Shown: positions 1 through 7,634 of the stretch, in pieces | Layout: each line of letters opens with the position of its first letter | How positions within the stretch are numbered: the stretch's first letter is position 1 | Assembly: GCA_010015745.1 (NCBI GenBank) | Contig: ML978461.1 | Span: 1-10,961, forward strand | DNA: 10,961 nucleotides | From: Setomelanomma holmii | Lineage: Eukaryota > Ascomycota > Dothideomycetes > Pleosporales > Phaeosphaeriaceae | Reading direction: 5' to 3' | Notes under the pieces: generated by a model | Told to the model about the DNA's origin: nothing | The model's input: only the letters and a program-made list of their open reading frames with translations | The model's database searches: none | Program-made: the position numbers and the translations under genes

Positions 1-135
1 TAGTGTCTTTTGAGGGACGTTATAGATAGCTGCAGCGCGTCGCAAGGAGAGTGTCGCGTCTTGCTCAAGAGCTTGAAGAGCAGTCTGTATCTGACGTTCA
101 TTAGAAGAGTCCATCTGGTGTTGTTGTTGAGGCAT
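1..135 (-). CDS. Fot1/pogo-like transposase, N-terminal fragment (element Z)
   Basis: An open frame starts at the ATG at 133-135 and runs off the left edge of the window, giving 45 codons without a stop. It begins MPQQQHQMDSSNERQ and contains LRRAAAIYNVPQKTL, the CENP-B-type/Psq helix-turn-helix that opens Fot1 and pogo transposases and binds the element's own ends. Element B has almost the same stretch (RRAAAIYNVSQGTLS). Nothing in the visible part is broken, in contrast to A and B, so Z may be a younger copy, but 45 codons are too few to say whether the whole gene is intact. Confidence 0.75.
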   Translation of the reverse strand, partial: MPQQQHQMDSSNERQIQTALQALEQDATLSLRRAAAIYNVPQKTL

Positions 136-173
136 CACGTAGAAAGGTAGAGTTTGGTGGGGGCTTGGCAAAA

Positions 174-207
174 GTGGGCGGCGAACCCGTGTGGGCGGCG
201 AAGCCGT
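174..207. repeat. 17-bp tandem pair in the terminal repeat of Z
   Basis: Two adjacent 17-bp units, GTGGGCGGCGAACCCGT (174-190) and GTGGGCGGCGAAGCCGT (191-207), differ at one base. They lie 9 bp from the element end. By position and by the DNA-binding domain of the transposase they are likely transposase binding sites; this is inference. Confidence 0.85.
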
Positions 208-218
208 GAGGTACGTTA

Positions 219-422
219 ACATTCTTTTTAGACGCACTGTTATACTATCTTACTATTAAACTCTACTTATTCATTAAGTCTCTTACTCTATTTTTAAGAA
301 CTAACTACTAGATCTAATATAGATACTCTTCTATATAAGCTTTTGTAACTCTCTAATTAATTTAATCTACTATAAAGTACTATAGAGTACTATTAAGAAT
401 AGTAGAGTTATATTTTCTACTG
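219..422 (-). mobile_element. Remnant X, left part: AT-rich decayed Fot1-type sequence
   Basis: About 200 bp of very AT-rich sequence lie between the end of Z and the start of A, with no coding potential. Its last part (about 384-422, ending TTTCTACTG) matches the subterminal region of W (7405-7443). Joined to 4119-4179, it continues the W match for another 40 bp. It is therefore one decayed Fot1-type end into which A inserted. The left boundary is uncertain: a possible degenerate end ACATTCTT starts at 219 after TA, but mutation has removed most of the evidence. No gene is seen here. Confidence 0.55.
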
Positions 423-472
423 ACGTATTCTACTATTGAGCTAGTTACCCTATCAAGCTAGTTAGTTTTTCT
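423..472. repeat. Left terminal inverted repeat of A
   Basis: The repeat matches the complement of 2225-2274 with nine transition differences and no transversions. It contains AGCTAGTT twice, at 439 and 456, exactly 17 bp apart; the mate carries the same pair (ACTAGCT at 2235 and 2252). Similarity fades after about 50 bp. Confidence 0.8.
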
Positions 473-490
473 TGGCACAACTAACCTATG

Positions 491-2194
491 CTACAAATCT
501 TCAATTTTATTGCTATCAACCAAGAAGCCTATATACGTTGTGCTTACATTAGATTCAGAATATATCTCTGTATTCTTTTTGCACGTGCGAGCGTTGTGCT
601 CAGTCTCTCTGCAGTTCTCACAACGCCGTAGAGCTAGTTAGGCTCTTTCTTAATCACTACTACTACTACAAGCCTTCTTTGCTAGCTGAACTGCTATAGA
701 CGCCTCAGCATCTACCTAAGATACTGCCTCACTATACTCTATTGTACCACCTTGCTAGATCCGCTTGCGTTTACGCGATCTTCTCTTAGTTATTGCTGCC
801 AATTGCTCTTTAAGCTCAGTAATACGAGCAGCTTGAAGCGCGTTTTAGTGCAGCATTAGTTCACCATCTTTAATAAGCTAAGAGAAGCTAGCCTAAGCTG
901 TAACTAGCGGATTAAATGAAGGAATTGCTTATAAGCTTTGACTGAGATCCAAACTTGTGCGTATTGCTTGGTGTCTTTAATTGCTATAGCGTCTCCTGTA
1001 GTAGGGGTGCTAGTAGAGTGCGCAGCCGCACTTCAAGGCGATCTAACACTACCTGCGCATTAATAGAGACTAGCCCTGACGCCTTAAAGGCCTTTCGACA
1101 GTTCTACTCTATAAACACGTTAGGAAATGCATCTTAGAAAGCTAGTAGGAAGCTCTTCTTGTTAATATAGAAGACGCGTTAGCGCGCCAAGTCTCTAATG
1201 CGCTAAGAGTACTTGCGCTTCAACAGCAAGAAGCAGACTACATCAAGCAGCTAGAGTATACGCGATGAGTGTAGTAGCATACAGAGAGTGAGGATCTTGT
1301 TGTCTAGGCAGTAGTACTTGAAATCCTGGTTAAGATAGCTCTTATGGCCATCTAAAATGAGCAGCCTGTACCCCTCTACCTAGCGCGCCTTTGTATGCGC
1401 GTCAAAGTGCTTCAACCACCCAAGACCAATCGCGTTATTTATCCAGCCGTTCTTAGAGACTGAGAGCTTCTAATTGTGCAGTACATTTGCCTCCTTATAC
1501 TAGGCAGAGATATAGACGCGCCCTTTGTAGATAATAAAAGGCAGAGTTGCATACCTAGCAGCGCAGATGCTCTGGATAACTGTAACCCACTCTCGATCGC
1601 CTAGCTGAATAAGCTCTAGCCAAGCGCGTCTCTCTGCACCTGTGACGACCTTATTAAGCTAATAATGCCTATCTGAAAGCTAGTCTTATTAAAGTTGTGC
1701 ACGTCATTAATGTAGACGCTGTACTTAGCTTTGGTGTGCTCCACCAGCTTGAACCACGCGCTAATCACCTCTAGATCTTCCTGCAGTATCCTCTGCCTAT
1801 TCTTTGCTTGATTGAAGGCTATCTTAAGCTCATCTAAACGCGTTACAAAGCGCTCAGCCTAGTGCTTGCCTACTAGCTTGCCACTGCGTACACCTAGTAG
1901 TTTATCAGCTATATCTGCTACCTCGCACAGCTAGAGCGCAAATCCTCGCGAATTAAGGTCAAGGATATATCAGATGATCGTCTGCTCTTCAGTTGCAGTG
2001 AGCTTGTAGCGAGCGTTGCGTGCTGCAGGCCTGTAGCTAATTCTGTTGTATCAGCTAGTTAACGTAGAGCGTAGTACATTGAACGCGTCAGCAGCACGTT
2101 AGAGGCTTAAAAACTAGTTATTCTAGTAAGCAAGAAGAGCAAGTTCTATCTTGCCTTCTTTATTAGCTGCAGTTACGTTTTGTTATTGAACTAT
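491..2194 (-). pseudogene. Fot1-like DDE transposase of element A, degenerate
   Basis: This gene encoded the enzyme that cut and moved element A. The start codon appears to be ATA at 2192-2194, a G-to-A change of ATG, followed by the frame VQ*QNVTAANKEGKIELALL. In order one sees the helix-turn-helix (RAADAFNVLRSTL), the second DNA-binding region (VGKH*AERFV), the first catalytic block NFNKTSFQIG with Asp changed to Asn (1688-1690), the second block LLILDGHKS with Asp kept (1350-1352), the third block LLDVVCFL with Asp kept (1242-1244), and a C-terminal zinc knuckle CENCRETEHNARTC (about 578-613). At least two frameshifts (near 1650, and between 1240 and 625) and many stops, mostly TAG or TAA, make it non-functional. 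The stop at 491-493 gives a span of about 567 codons, close to the usual Fot1 size. Confidence 0.85.
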
Positions 2195-2224
2195 GTCGTG
2201 TTGATAGGGGAGTACGTGCTCTTA

Positions 2225-2274
2225 GCAGAAACTGACTAGCTCGATGAGGTAACTAGCTTGATGGTGGAATACGT
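2225..2274. repeat. Right terminal inverted repeat of A
   Basis: This is the inverted mate of 423-472. It ends GGAATACGT directly before the shared TA at 2275-2276. The internal 17-bp-spaced motif copies begin at 2235 and 2252. Confidence 0.8.
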
Positions 2275-2276
2275 TA

Positions 2277-2346
2277 ACGTACTCCACGGGCGAGCTGATC
2301 ACTCTGCCAAGCCCCCACCAAAATCTACCGTACCACACAGTAGAAA
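2277..2346. repeat. Left terminal inverted repeat of B
   Basis: The 70-bp repeat begins ACGTACTCCACGGGCGAG and pairs with 4047-4116 with one mismatch (C versus T at repeat position 28). Confidence 0.9.
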
Positions 2347-2399
2347 ACGCACCTCAACAGTAGAAAACGGTTCTGTACAGTACTGCACAGTAGTTTATA

Positions 2400-4042
2400 T
2401 TAATCACAGACTATTTCTGCTTCTTGTTTGCATATGCGCGAGTTGTGCGCAACCTTGCTGCAGCGTCCACAGGGCCTTTGGGTTAGCTCATTGCCCTTAG
2501 CACGCGCGCTCTTCTTTGCCTTCTTCCTTTCACTACGTGCTGCAAACTCCTTCAAGGTGGTTAAGCACACGCCCTCTTTAGCTGTAAGAATACCCTCTGC
2601 CTGTATACGTTTTCTCTTGCGTGCTTTACAGCGTGAGGCAGCCTCGTTAGCTGCTTGAAGCTCCTTAACTTAGGCGCGCACTAACACTAAAGAATGCGAT
2701 ATTATCTTTGCGCCTTTTAAGAGCTTTTTAAGAGCATCATCTATTAATGTAGGCGAGCTACCTGCATGTCTCTGAATCCTCTCTTAAATCAGCTTTAATT
2801 GCGCCCTAAATTCTAGGGTATTGCTTAGTGTCTTTGACTTCTAAGAAGCGTTGTTAAAGGTAGGTAGTGTAGGCGTATGAAGGCAGATGTCTATCTTTGA
2901 TATCACTGCCTCTAGGTTAAGTAGAACTAAGCTAGCGCCTTAAAAGCCTCTCTAGATATTGCTTTTAGTAATTAAGTTCTTAAAAGCAGCAATAAAGCAG
3001 AGCAAGAACTTAAGTTTAGTAATGTAGTTAATCTTGTTGCACATTAGGTTCTTAGCTTAGCAGCTATACGCCTTCTTTGATAGTAAGAAACAATCTACGT
3101 TAAGAGGCTGCAGGAGGTGCGACGAGTGAGGAGGCATGCAGAGAGTGATAATCTTGTTATCCTTGCAGTACTGCTAGAAATTAAGTGAGTTGTAGCTCTT
3201 GTGGCCGTCAATAATAAGCAAACGTACTGTGCCTACAGTCCGTTTTTTTGTATGAGTGTTAAAGTGCTTCAACCACTCTAGACCAAGCGCATTTGTTATC
3301 TAGCCGTTCTCAGAGACTGCAATAACCTAATCGCTAGGTAGATCAGGCTCCTAGTACTAGGCAGAGAGGTGGTTCTTGCTCTGGAAGATGATAAAGGGTG
3401 GGATTGCCTACCTAGTCGCGTTGATGCCTTAGATCACTGTAGTCCACTCTCGGTTACTCTGCTGGACTGTCTTCAGCTGTCCTCAACGCTCGCAGCCTGT
3501 GATCACTGCTCTAGTCAATATCACGCCTATCATGAAGCCAGACTTGTCAAAGTTGTATAAGGATACTTTACTTAGCCTTCGTGTTCTCTATAAGTCGGAA
3601 CCAGCCTTGTATGATCTCAGGATCTTCGCAGAGAGCTCTCTTGTAGTCGTACTTGCGATTGAATTTGACTTTGAGCTCAGGGCGGCCTTTAACAAAAGTC
3701 CCAGCTTAGTTAATGCCTACTAGCTGTTAGCCAACGCTCCTTGCGCAGTGAATCAGCTATGTCCTTAACAGCAGCAAGCTAGGATAGAAATCCTCGCGCG
3801 TCAAGGTCAAGTATATGCTGGACAATCACCTCTGCCTTAGTTGGACGAAGGTTTACTAAGTTAGGCGCGCAATTGCGTTGAAAGGGAATTCTAGCGTGTT
3901 GCGTACTTAGTGTACCTTGAGAAACGTTGTAGATAGCTGCAGCGCGTCGCTGAGAGAGAGTTGCGTCTTGTTTGATAGCTTGGAGCGCAAGCTATATTCG
4001 AGCCTCTCTTAAAGCTGGTAGCTTGTTAGAGTGTTGAGACAT
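2400..4042 (-). pseudogene. Fot1-like DDE transposase of element B, degenerate
   Basis: The ATG at 4040-4042 begins MSQHSNKLPALREARI. The helix-turn-helix (LSQRRAAAIYNVSQGTLS), the second binding region (DIADSLRKERW) and the DDE catalytic core follow. The core blocks are YNFDKSGFMIG (first Asp kept, next residue Lys where related elements have Glu), LLIIDGHKSYNSL (second Asp kept) and HLLQPLNVDCF (third Asp changed to Asn). The protein ends with a zinc knuckle CGRCSKVAHNSRIC and the stop TAA at 2400-2402. Frame changes occur near the second binding region (about 3715) and just before the first catalytic block (about 3560), and many TAG/TAA/TGA codons interrupt it. The span of about 547 codons matches element D. 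The changes are mostly G-to-A or C-to-T, as RIP would produce. Confidence 0.85.
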
Positions 4043-4046
4043 CGCG

Positions 4047-4116
4047 TTTCTACTGTGTGGTACGGTAGATTTTGGTGGGGGCTTGGCAAAGTGATCAGCT
4101 CGCCCGTGGAGTACGT
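4047..4116. repeat. Right terminal inverted repeat of B
   Basis: This is the inverted mate of 2277-2346. It lies just upstream of the transposase start codon at 4040-4042 and ends GGAGTACGT before TA (4117-4118). Confidence 0.9.
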
Positions 4117-4118
4117 TA

Positions 4119-4179
4119 TATAGAACAGTAGATTTTAGTAGAGTCTTAGTAGAGTCACTAACTTACTTATTAAGTACGT
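4119..4179 (-). mobile_element. Remnant X, right part (terminal end)
   Basis: This 61-bp piece reads like a strongly RIP-mutated version of the B/W terminal repeat, ending AAGTACGT at 4179. Placed directly after 422, its first 40 bases align without gaps to W (7444-7483) with 32 identities, which shows it is the other half of the remnant split by A and B. It has only one copy of the 17-bp unit, like B. It is followed by TG rather than TA. Confidence 0.6.
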
Positions 4180-4314
4180 TGTAGTACTATACAGTACTAG
4201 TTCAAAAGTTTGTTCCACACTAGCGCGTCGCGTCTATCACCAACATCAACACTAGAACTTTGACGCGTCATAACTATAGCCACACCACGCTAATTTAGAC
4301 AAGAGTTAAACTAA

Positions 4315-5355
4315 AATGCGCGCTGTAGCCTAAATATATCAGTTACGCAGAGGGATAGGATTATTAGGATGCTTAAGAGTAGAGCAACTGTGAAAGAGGT
4401 AGCAGAGACGTATAGCCGCACTAACCGCGCTATCTGAAAGATCTGCTTAAAGCACCACCAAACTGGCACAACGAAGGACAAGCCTCGCTCAGGCCAGCCA
4501 CCTACTCTATCGCTTGCGCAGAAAAAGATTATCTATAGAAAGGTCTGCGCTGCTCCAAAGATAGAGTACTTAGAGCTCGCTAAAGAGGCTGTTATCTACT
4601 ACCTAGATAGTACCTCTACAAAGCCATCCAGCCGCTTAACATTATACTAGACGCTTAAGAGACAAGGCCTCACCAACTGCAGGTGTAGTAAGCGTCTAAA
4701 GCTGTCGTGAGGGCATGCATTAAAGCGTTAGCAGTTCGCGAGAGACTACTGACACTTCCCCTAAGAGCGCCACACGCTTAAGTTCTCAGATGAGTGCTCA
4801 GTTTAGAAGGGATCTGGTGGCAACCAGGAGTGGTGCTTTCAGCTTCCTTAGGAAAAATAGAAGCTAGAGATAATCACTGTTGCTGGTACTAGACACAAGC
4901 CAGCTCAGATAGTGTGGGCTTTAATATGGCTTAATGAACGCGGGTGCGCAAGGAGGAGTAAGCTAGTTATTATGCAGCGCGATTCTGATGCTAGAAGACG
5001 TAGGTACTCCGCCTAAAGCTACATGAAGGCTTTGACAAAAGGACTCTTGCCTTATTACTATCATTCTTAACGGTTTATGCACGATAACGCTGGTATACAC
5101 AGGGCACGTGTTGTAGCTCGCTTCCTCCAAGATTACCACATCAACACTATCAACTAGTTAGCCTACTTACCTGACTTAAACCTAATTAAACACCTCTGGT
5201 GGCACCTCAAGAAGCGCATGTTTAAGTACTACCCCTAATACAACGACTACAACGTAGCTAAGGAGGCGTGGGAGGGCTTCTGCAAGGCGCTAAAGGAGTG
5301 CTAGTGTAGCATACCTAGCAAGCTTATTGAGCGACTTATTACCTTAATGCCCTAA
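4315..5355 (+). pseudogene. Tc1/mariner-type DD34E transposase of element T, inactivated
   Basis: One frame stays in register from 4315 to TAA at 5353-5355 (346 codons), interrupted by many stops. No in-frame ATG precedes the conserved start of the domain, SVTQRDRIIRMLKSRATV; the nearest ATG upstream (4316-4318) is one base out of frame. Visible blocks are the paired-like HTH (VTQRDRIIRML... EVAETYSRTNRAI), the GRPR-like linker (KPRSGQPPTLS), the first catalytic Asp in LKFSDECS (4789-4791), the second in FMHDNAGIHRA (5083-5085), and DLNLIKHLWWHLKKR. In that last block the usual DLNPIEHLW has become L and K: the catalytic Glu codon at 5188-5190 is AAA. The gap between the second Asp and this residue is 34, the Tc1 spacing. 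Both changes are C-to-T or G-to-A, so RIP destroyed the active site as well as the frame. Confidence 0.9.
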
Positions 5356-5382
5356 CGCCTTAATGCCTTAATGCCTTAATGC
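5342..5382. repeat. 8-bp tandem repeat around the stop of the T transposase
   Basis: Five copies of the unit CCTTAATG begin at 5342, 5350 (variant CCCTAACG), 5358, 5366 and 5374. The transposase stop TAA lies in the variant second copy. It probably arose by slippage after the gene had decayed. Confidence 0.85.
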
Positions 5383-5452
5383 GTGTAGACGTGCGCGCAG
5401 CTAGCAAACAAAATATTAACTACGTGCGCAACTTTTAGTCTAAAAATGATTA

Positions 5453-5522
5453 ACGTGTTTCCCATGCGAGCGGGCCACCCAAGCGAGTCGGCCACTTTTC
5501 CCCACTAACACGCCTGCGCAGC
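5453..5522. repeat. Left terminal inverted repeat of D
   Basis: The 70-bp repeat starts ACGTGTTTCCCATGCGAG and is perfectly inverted at 7227-7296. It contains GCGAG at 5466 and 5483, a 17-bp-spaced pair (GCGAGCGGGCCAC and GCGAGTCGGCCAC). Confidence 0.95.
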
Positions 5523-5533
5523 AACAGCGCGTA

Positions 5534-7177
5534 ATGTCTCAACAGCACAACATACAAAAGACCTATACAGAAGGGGATATACATATTGCTACCTTAGATA
5601 TAAGATCTAAGCAAATACAAAGCGAAAGACGCGCTGCCAAAGTCTACAGCGTCCCTTGAACAACTATCCAAGCGCGGCGCGCTGGACAACGCCCCCAACG
5701 CGACTGCGAGCCAAACTTAAAGCACCTAACAAAGCTGGAAGAGGAGGTAGTTCTACAGAGTATACTTAACGCGAGTCTGCGTGGAGTGCCGCCAACAAAG
5801 GCTCTTGTACAAGATATGGCCGATAGACTGCTGAGAGAGCGGGGTGGGAAGCCTGTTAGCAAGCACTAGGTTGACAACTTTGTCAAGCGAACACCTAAGC
5901 TTAAGAAGCGCTGGAGCCGTCTGTACGATCGCCAGCGAGCTGCCTGCGAGGACCCAGCGCTTATCCGGCCCTGGTTTGAGCTTGTTCAATTGATGAAGGT
6001 GAAGTATGGTATCCTAGATGAGGATACTTGGAACTTTGATGAGACAGGCTTCCTTATAGGCAAGATCACGTCTCAGCTTGTAGTAACAGGCTCAGAGAAG
6101 CCTGGGAAAGCGAAGAAATTACAGCCTAGCAATTGTGAGTAGGTTACTCTGGTACAAGCCATCAGCGCGACAGGGAAGCGCAATCTACCCTTTATCATCT
6201 TTGCAGGTAAGGTCTGTATCTCCACCTGGTTTGAGCTGGGTATACCACGCGGCTGGGTAATCCAATTTAGCCCAAATGGCTGGACGAGCAATAATCTAGC
6301 GCTTGTCTGGCTTAAACACTCTAACTTGCATGCGAAGCCTATGGGGGCGTACCGGTTGCTTATTGTTGACGGCCACAAGAGCCACTGCTCACTTGAGTTC
6401 CAGGAGTACTGCAAAGAGAACAAGATAATTGCTCTCTGTATGCCTCCTCACTCATCGCACCTCTTGCAGCCCCTTGACGTTGCCTGCTTCTTGCCGTTGA
6501 AGCGCTCTTACAATGACGCCATCTCAGCCTTGGCACGCAGCCGCATCCACCATATTAGCAAAGAAACCTTCCTACCAGCCTTCAAAGCTGCCTACAAGCG
6601 GACGTTCACAGAGGAGAATGCTCGCGCAGGGTTTAGAGGCGCTAGATTAGTACTATTTGACCTAGAGGCAATGTTATTGAAGCTTGATGTGAGGCTGCGC
6701 ATGCAAACTCTACCACAGCGTGACAACGCTGCGTAGGAGGCAAAGACACCATGCAATGCCAAAGAGCTAGAGGCCCAGACTACGCTCATTCGACAGAGAA
6801 TGCAAAGGCGCTCAGGTTCCTCTGCAAGTTCCCTTGATGAGCAGGTGCAGCAGCTGAGTAAAGGCGCGCAGCAGATAGCGCATAATATGGTGTTGCTGCA
6901 GGAGGAGCAGGCGCATATGCGAAGCGCGATTGAAGAGCTTACAAAGCGCAGAGGCTGTAAGTGGCGGTATGTACAGGTAGAGGAGACCTTAACAGTTGGG
7001 GAGGTATCTGACTTAATTGCTGAAAAGGAGAGTGGTAGTTGTGAGGACGGCGAAACGCCTGCAAAGAGGGTGCGCGCTGAGAGGCACTGTAGTTATTGCG
7101 GCGAGACTAGGCACAACTCCCGCACCTGTAAGGTAGAGATAGAGGATGCAGATGATAGCGAAGAATCTGAAGTATAA
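5534..7177 (+). pseudogene. Fot1-like DDE transposase of element D, four in-frame stops
   Basis: A 547-codon frame from the ATG at 5534-5536 to TAA at 7175-7177, without frameshifts, encodes a Fot1/pogo transposase that would excise and reinsert the element in the nucleus. In order: Psq/CENP-B HTH (residues about 15-55, ERRAAKVYSVP), a second HTH region (about 65-125), the DDE core with Asp169 (WNFDETGFLIG), Asp279 (LLIVDGHKSHC) and Asp315 (LLQPLDVACF), spacing DD35D, a glutamine-rich probable coiled coil (about 432-470, EQVQQLSKGAQQIAHNMVLL), and a zinc knuckle CSYCGETRHNSRTC (Cys519, Cys522, His527, Cys532). Four stops break it: TGA at 5657-5659 (fits CGA), and TAG at 5867-5869, 6140-6142 and 6734-6736 (each fits TGG or CAG). 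All are single RIP-type transitions. All three catalytic residues remain, so the copy is recently dead. The longest open stretches are 6326-6736 and 6800-7177. Confidence 0.95.
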
Positions 7178-7226
7178 TCTACTGTTGCGTGCAGTAAAAA
7201 ATATTGTTGTAGTGTTGCGCAGCGTC

Positions 7227-7296
7227 GCTGCGCAGGCGTGTTAGTGGGGAAAAGTGGCCGACTCGCTTGGGTGGCCCGCTCGCATGGGAAACACGT
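7227..7296. repeat. Right terminal inverted repeat of D
   Basis: This is the perfect inverted mate of 5453-5522. It ends GGGAAACACGT before TA at 7297-7298. Confidence 0.95.
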
Positions 7297-7405
7297 TAAA
7301 TTCTATAATATATTAGCTGAGTTACAAGGTGTTGAAGTTTTGAGATAAAATAGTGGTGTTGCGCTAACCAAGCTTAGCGGAACAAACTTTTGAAACGTGA
7401 TTGTA

Positions 7406-7521
7406 TAGTACTATTTGCTACTATTAGAGTGCGTTTTCTACTGTGTAGTATAGTAGGTTTTGGTAGAGACTTAGTAGAGTGTCCGACTCGCTCGTGTGTT
7501 CAACTCGCTCATAGAGTACGT
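7406..7521. mobile_element. Element W: right end of a Fot1-like transposon (partial)
   Basis: The sequence reads as the B-type terminal repeat with many transitions: GCGTTTTCTACTGTGTAG, then GGTTTTGGTAGAG, ending GAGTACGT at 7521 with TA at 7522-7523. It carries two copies of ACTCGCTC 17 bp apart (7486 and 7503), where B has one. A few more bases of W (TAGTACTA) lie left of T, at about 4182-4191. The other end of W is not found; it must lie left of the window or be lost. No coding part is present. Confidence 0.7.
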
Positions 7522-7634
7522 TATACAAGTCTTTGCGTAGAGTTATGAGTTTTACCTCAGACGAGTACGATACTCGGTAAGATTTAGCTCGGCTTTTTCT
7601 GAACTCATTCGGAACACTTCCTCATGCTCTTATG

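Larger units (their letters stand above)
1..216 (-). mobile_element. Fot1/pogo-like DNA transposon Z, partial (terminal end)
   Basis: This is the transposase-start end of a Fot1-like element; the rest lies before the window. The outer end reads ACGTAC on the minus strand and stops at 216, followed by TA (217-218), the expected target duplication of Tc1/mariner/pogo elements. The end shares the string GCCAAGCCCCCACCAAA with element B, so the two are related families. It contains a 17-bp tandem pair (174-190 and 191-207) where B has a single unit. The other end is not visible, so the length and the second TA cannot be checked. Confidence 0.8.
423..2274 (-). mobile_element. Fot1-like DNA transposon A, complete but RIP-mutated
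   Basis: The 1852-bp element is bounded by inverted repeats beginning ACGTATTC (left, 423) and its complement (right, ending 2274). Length, end sequence and a single minus-strand transposase gene are typical of Fot1-type pogo elements. The two ends differ at nine positions in about 50 bp, all transitions, which points to RIP. The right flank is TA (2275-2276); the left flank is TG (421-422), so the target duplication is imperfect. A inserted into X, and B then inserted at A's right-hand TA. Confidence 0.85.
2277..4116 (-). mobile_element. Fot1-like DNA transposon B, complete, RIP-mutated
   Basis: The 1840-bp element has 70-bp inverted repeats (2277-2346 and 4047-4116) that differ at one base, a transition. 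It is flanked on both sides by TA (2275-2276 and 4117-4118). The left TA is also A's right flank, so B inserted exactly at A's target duplication. Its ends are related to those of Z, W and X but carry only one copy of the 17-bp unit found twice in Z and W. The near-identical ends beside a heavily broken gene suggest moderate age. Confidence 0.9.
5453..7296 (+). mobile_element. Fot1-like DNA transposon D, nearly intact, nested in T
   Basis: The 1844-bp element has 70-bp inverted repeats (5453-5522 and 7227-7296) that I read as identical, and TA on both sides (5451-5452 and 7297-7298). It carries a single plus-strand transposase of Fot1 length. It sits in the 3' part of T, about 100 bp after the T transposase stop. 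Perfect ends and only four broken codons make it the youngest-looking complete element here. F at the right edge begins with the same ACGTGTTT and may belong to a related family. Confidence 0.95.
4192..7403 (+). mobile_element. Tc1-like DNA transposon T, interrupted by element D
   Basis: The left end starts CAGTACTAGTTCAAAAG at 4192 and the right end is the inverse of CAATCACGTTTCAAAAG, ending at 7403. Both share TTCAAAAGTTTGTTCC. CAGT...CAAAAG ends are typical of Tc1 elements. TA flanks both sides (4190-4191 and 7404-7405). Without D (5453-7296 plus one TA) the element is about 1.37 kb, normal for Tc1. It inserted into W: W-like sequence resumes on both sides (TAGTACTA / TAGTACTATTT). Its transposase is RIP-damaged while D inside it is much less so, in keeping with the nesting order. 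Confidence 0.85.

Noticed and set aside
174..207. CRISPR-like or other regulatory tandem array
   Set aside because: There are only two units, inside a transposon end, matching the 17-bp pairs of the other elements.
955..1137. Plus-strand open frame of 60 codons
   Set aside because: It lies antisense inside the A transposase pseudogene; the protein has no recognisable feature.
2258..2658. Overlapping plus-strand open frames of 80 and 76 codons
   Set aside because: They cover B's terminal repeat and the antisense of its zinc-knuckle region; the minus strand carries the real coding signal.
3369..3723. Plus-strand open frames of 63 and 74 codons
   Set aside because: They are antisense to the B transposase core and lack any motif.
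5644..6423. Minus-strand open frames of 72, 78 and 116 codons inside D
   Set aside because: The plus strand encodes the transposase through the whole span with conserved catalytic blocks; these are its shadows.
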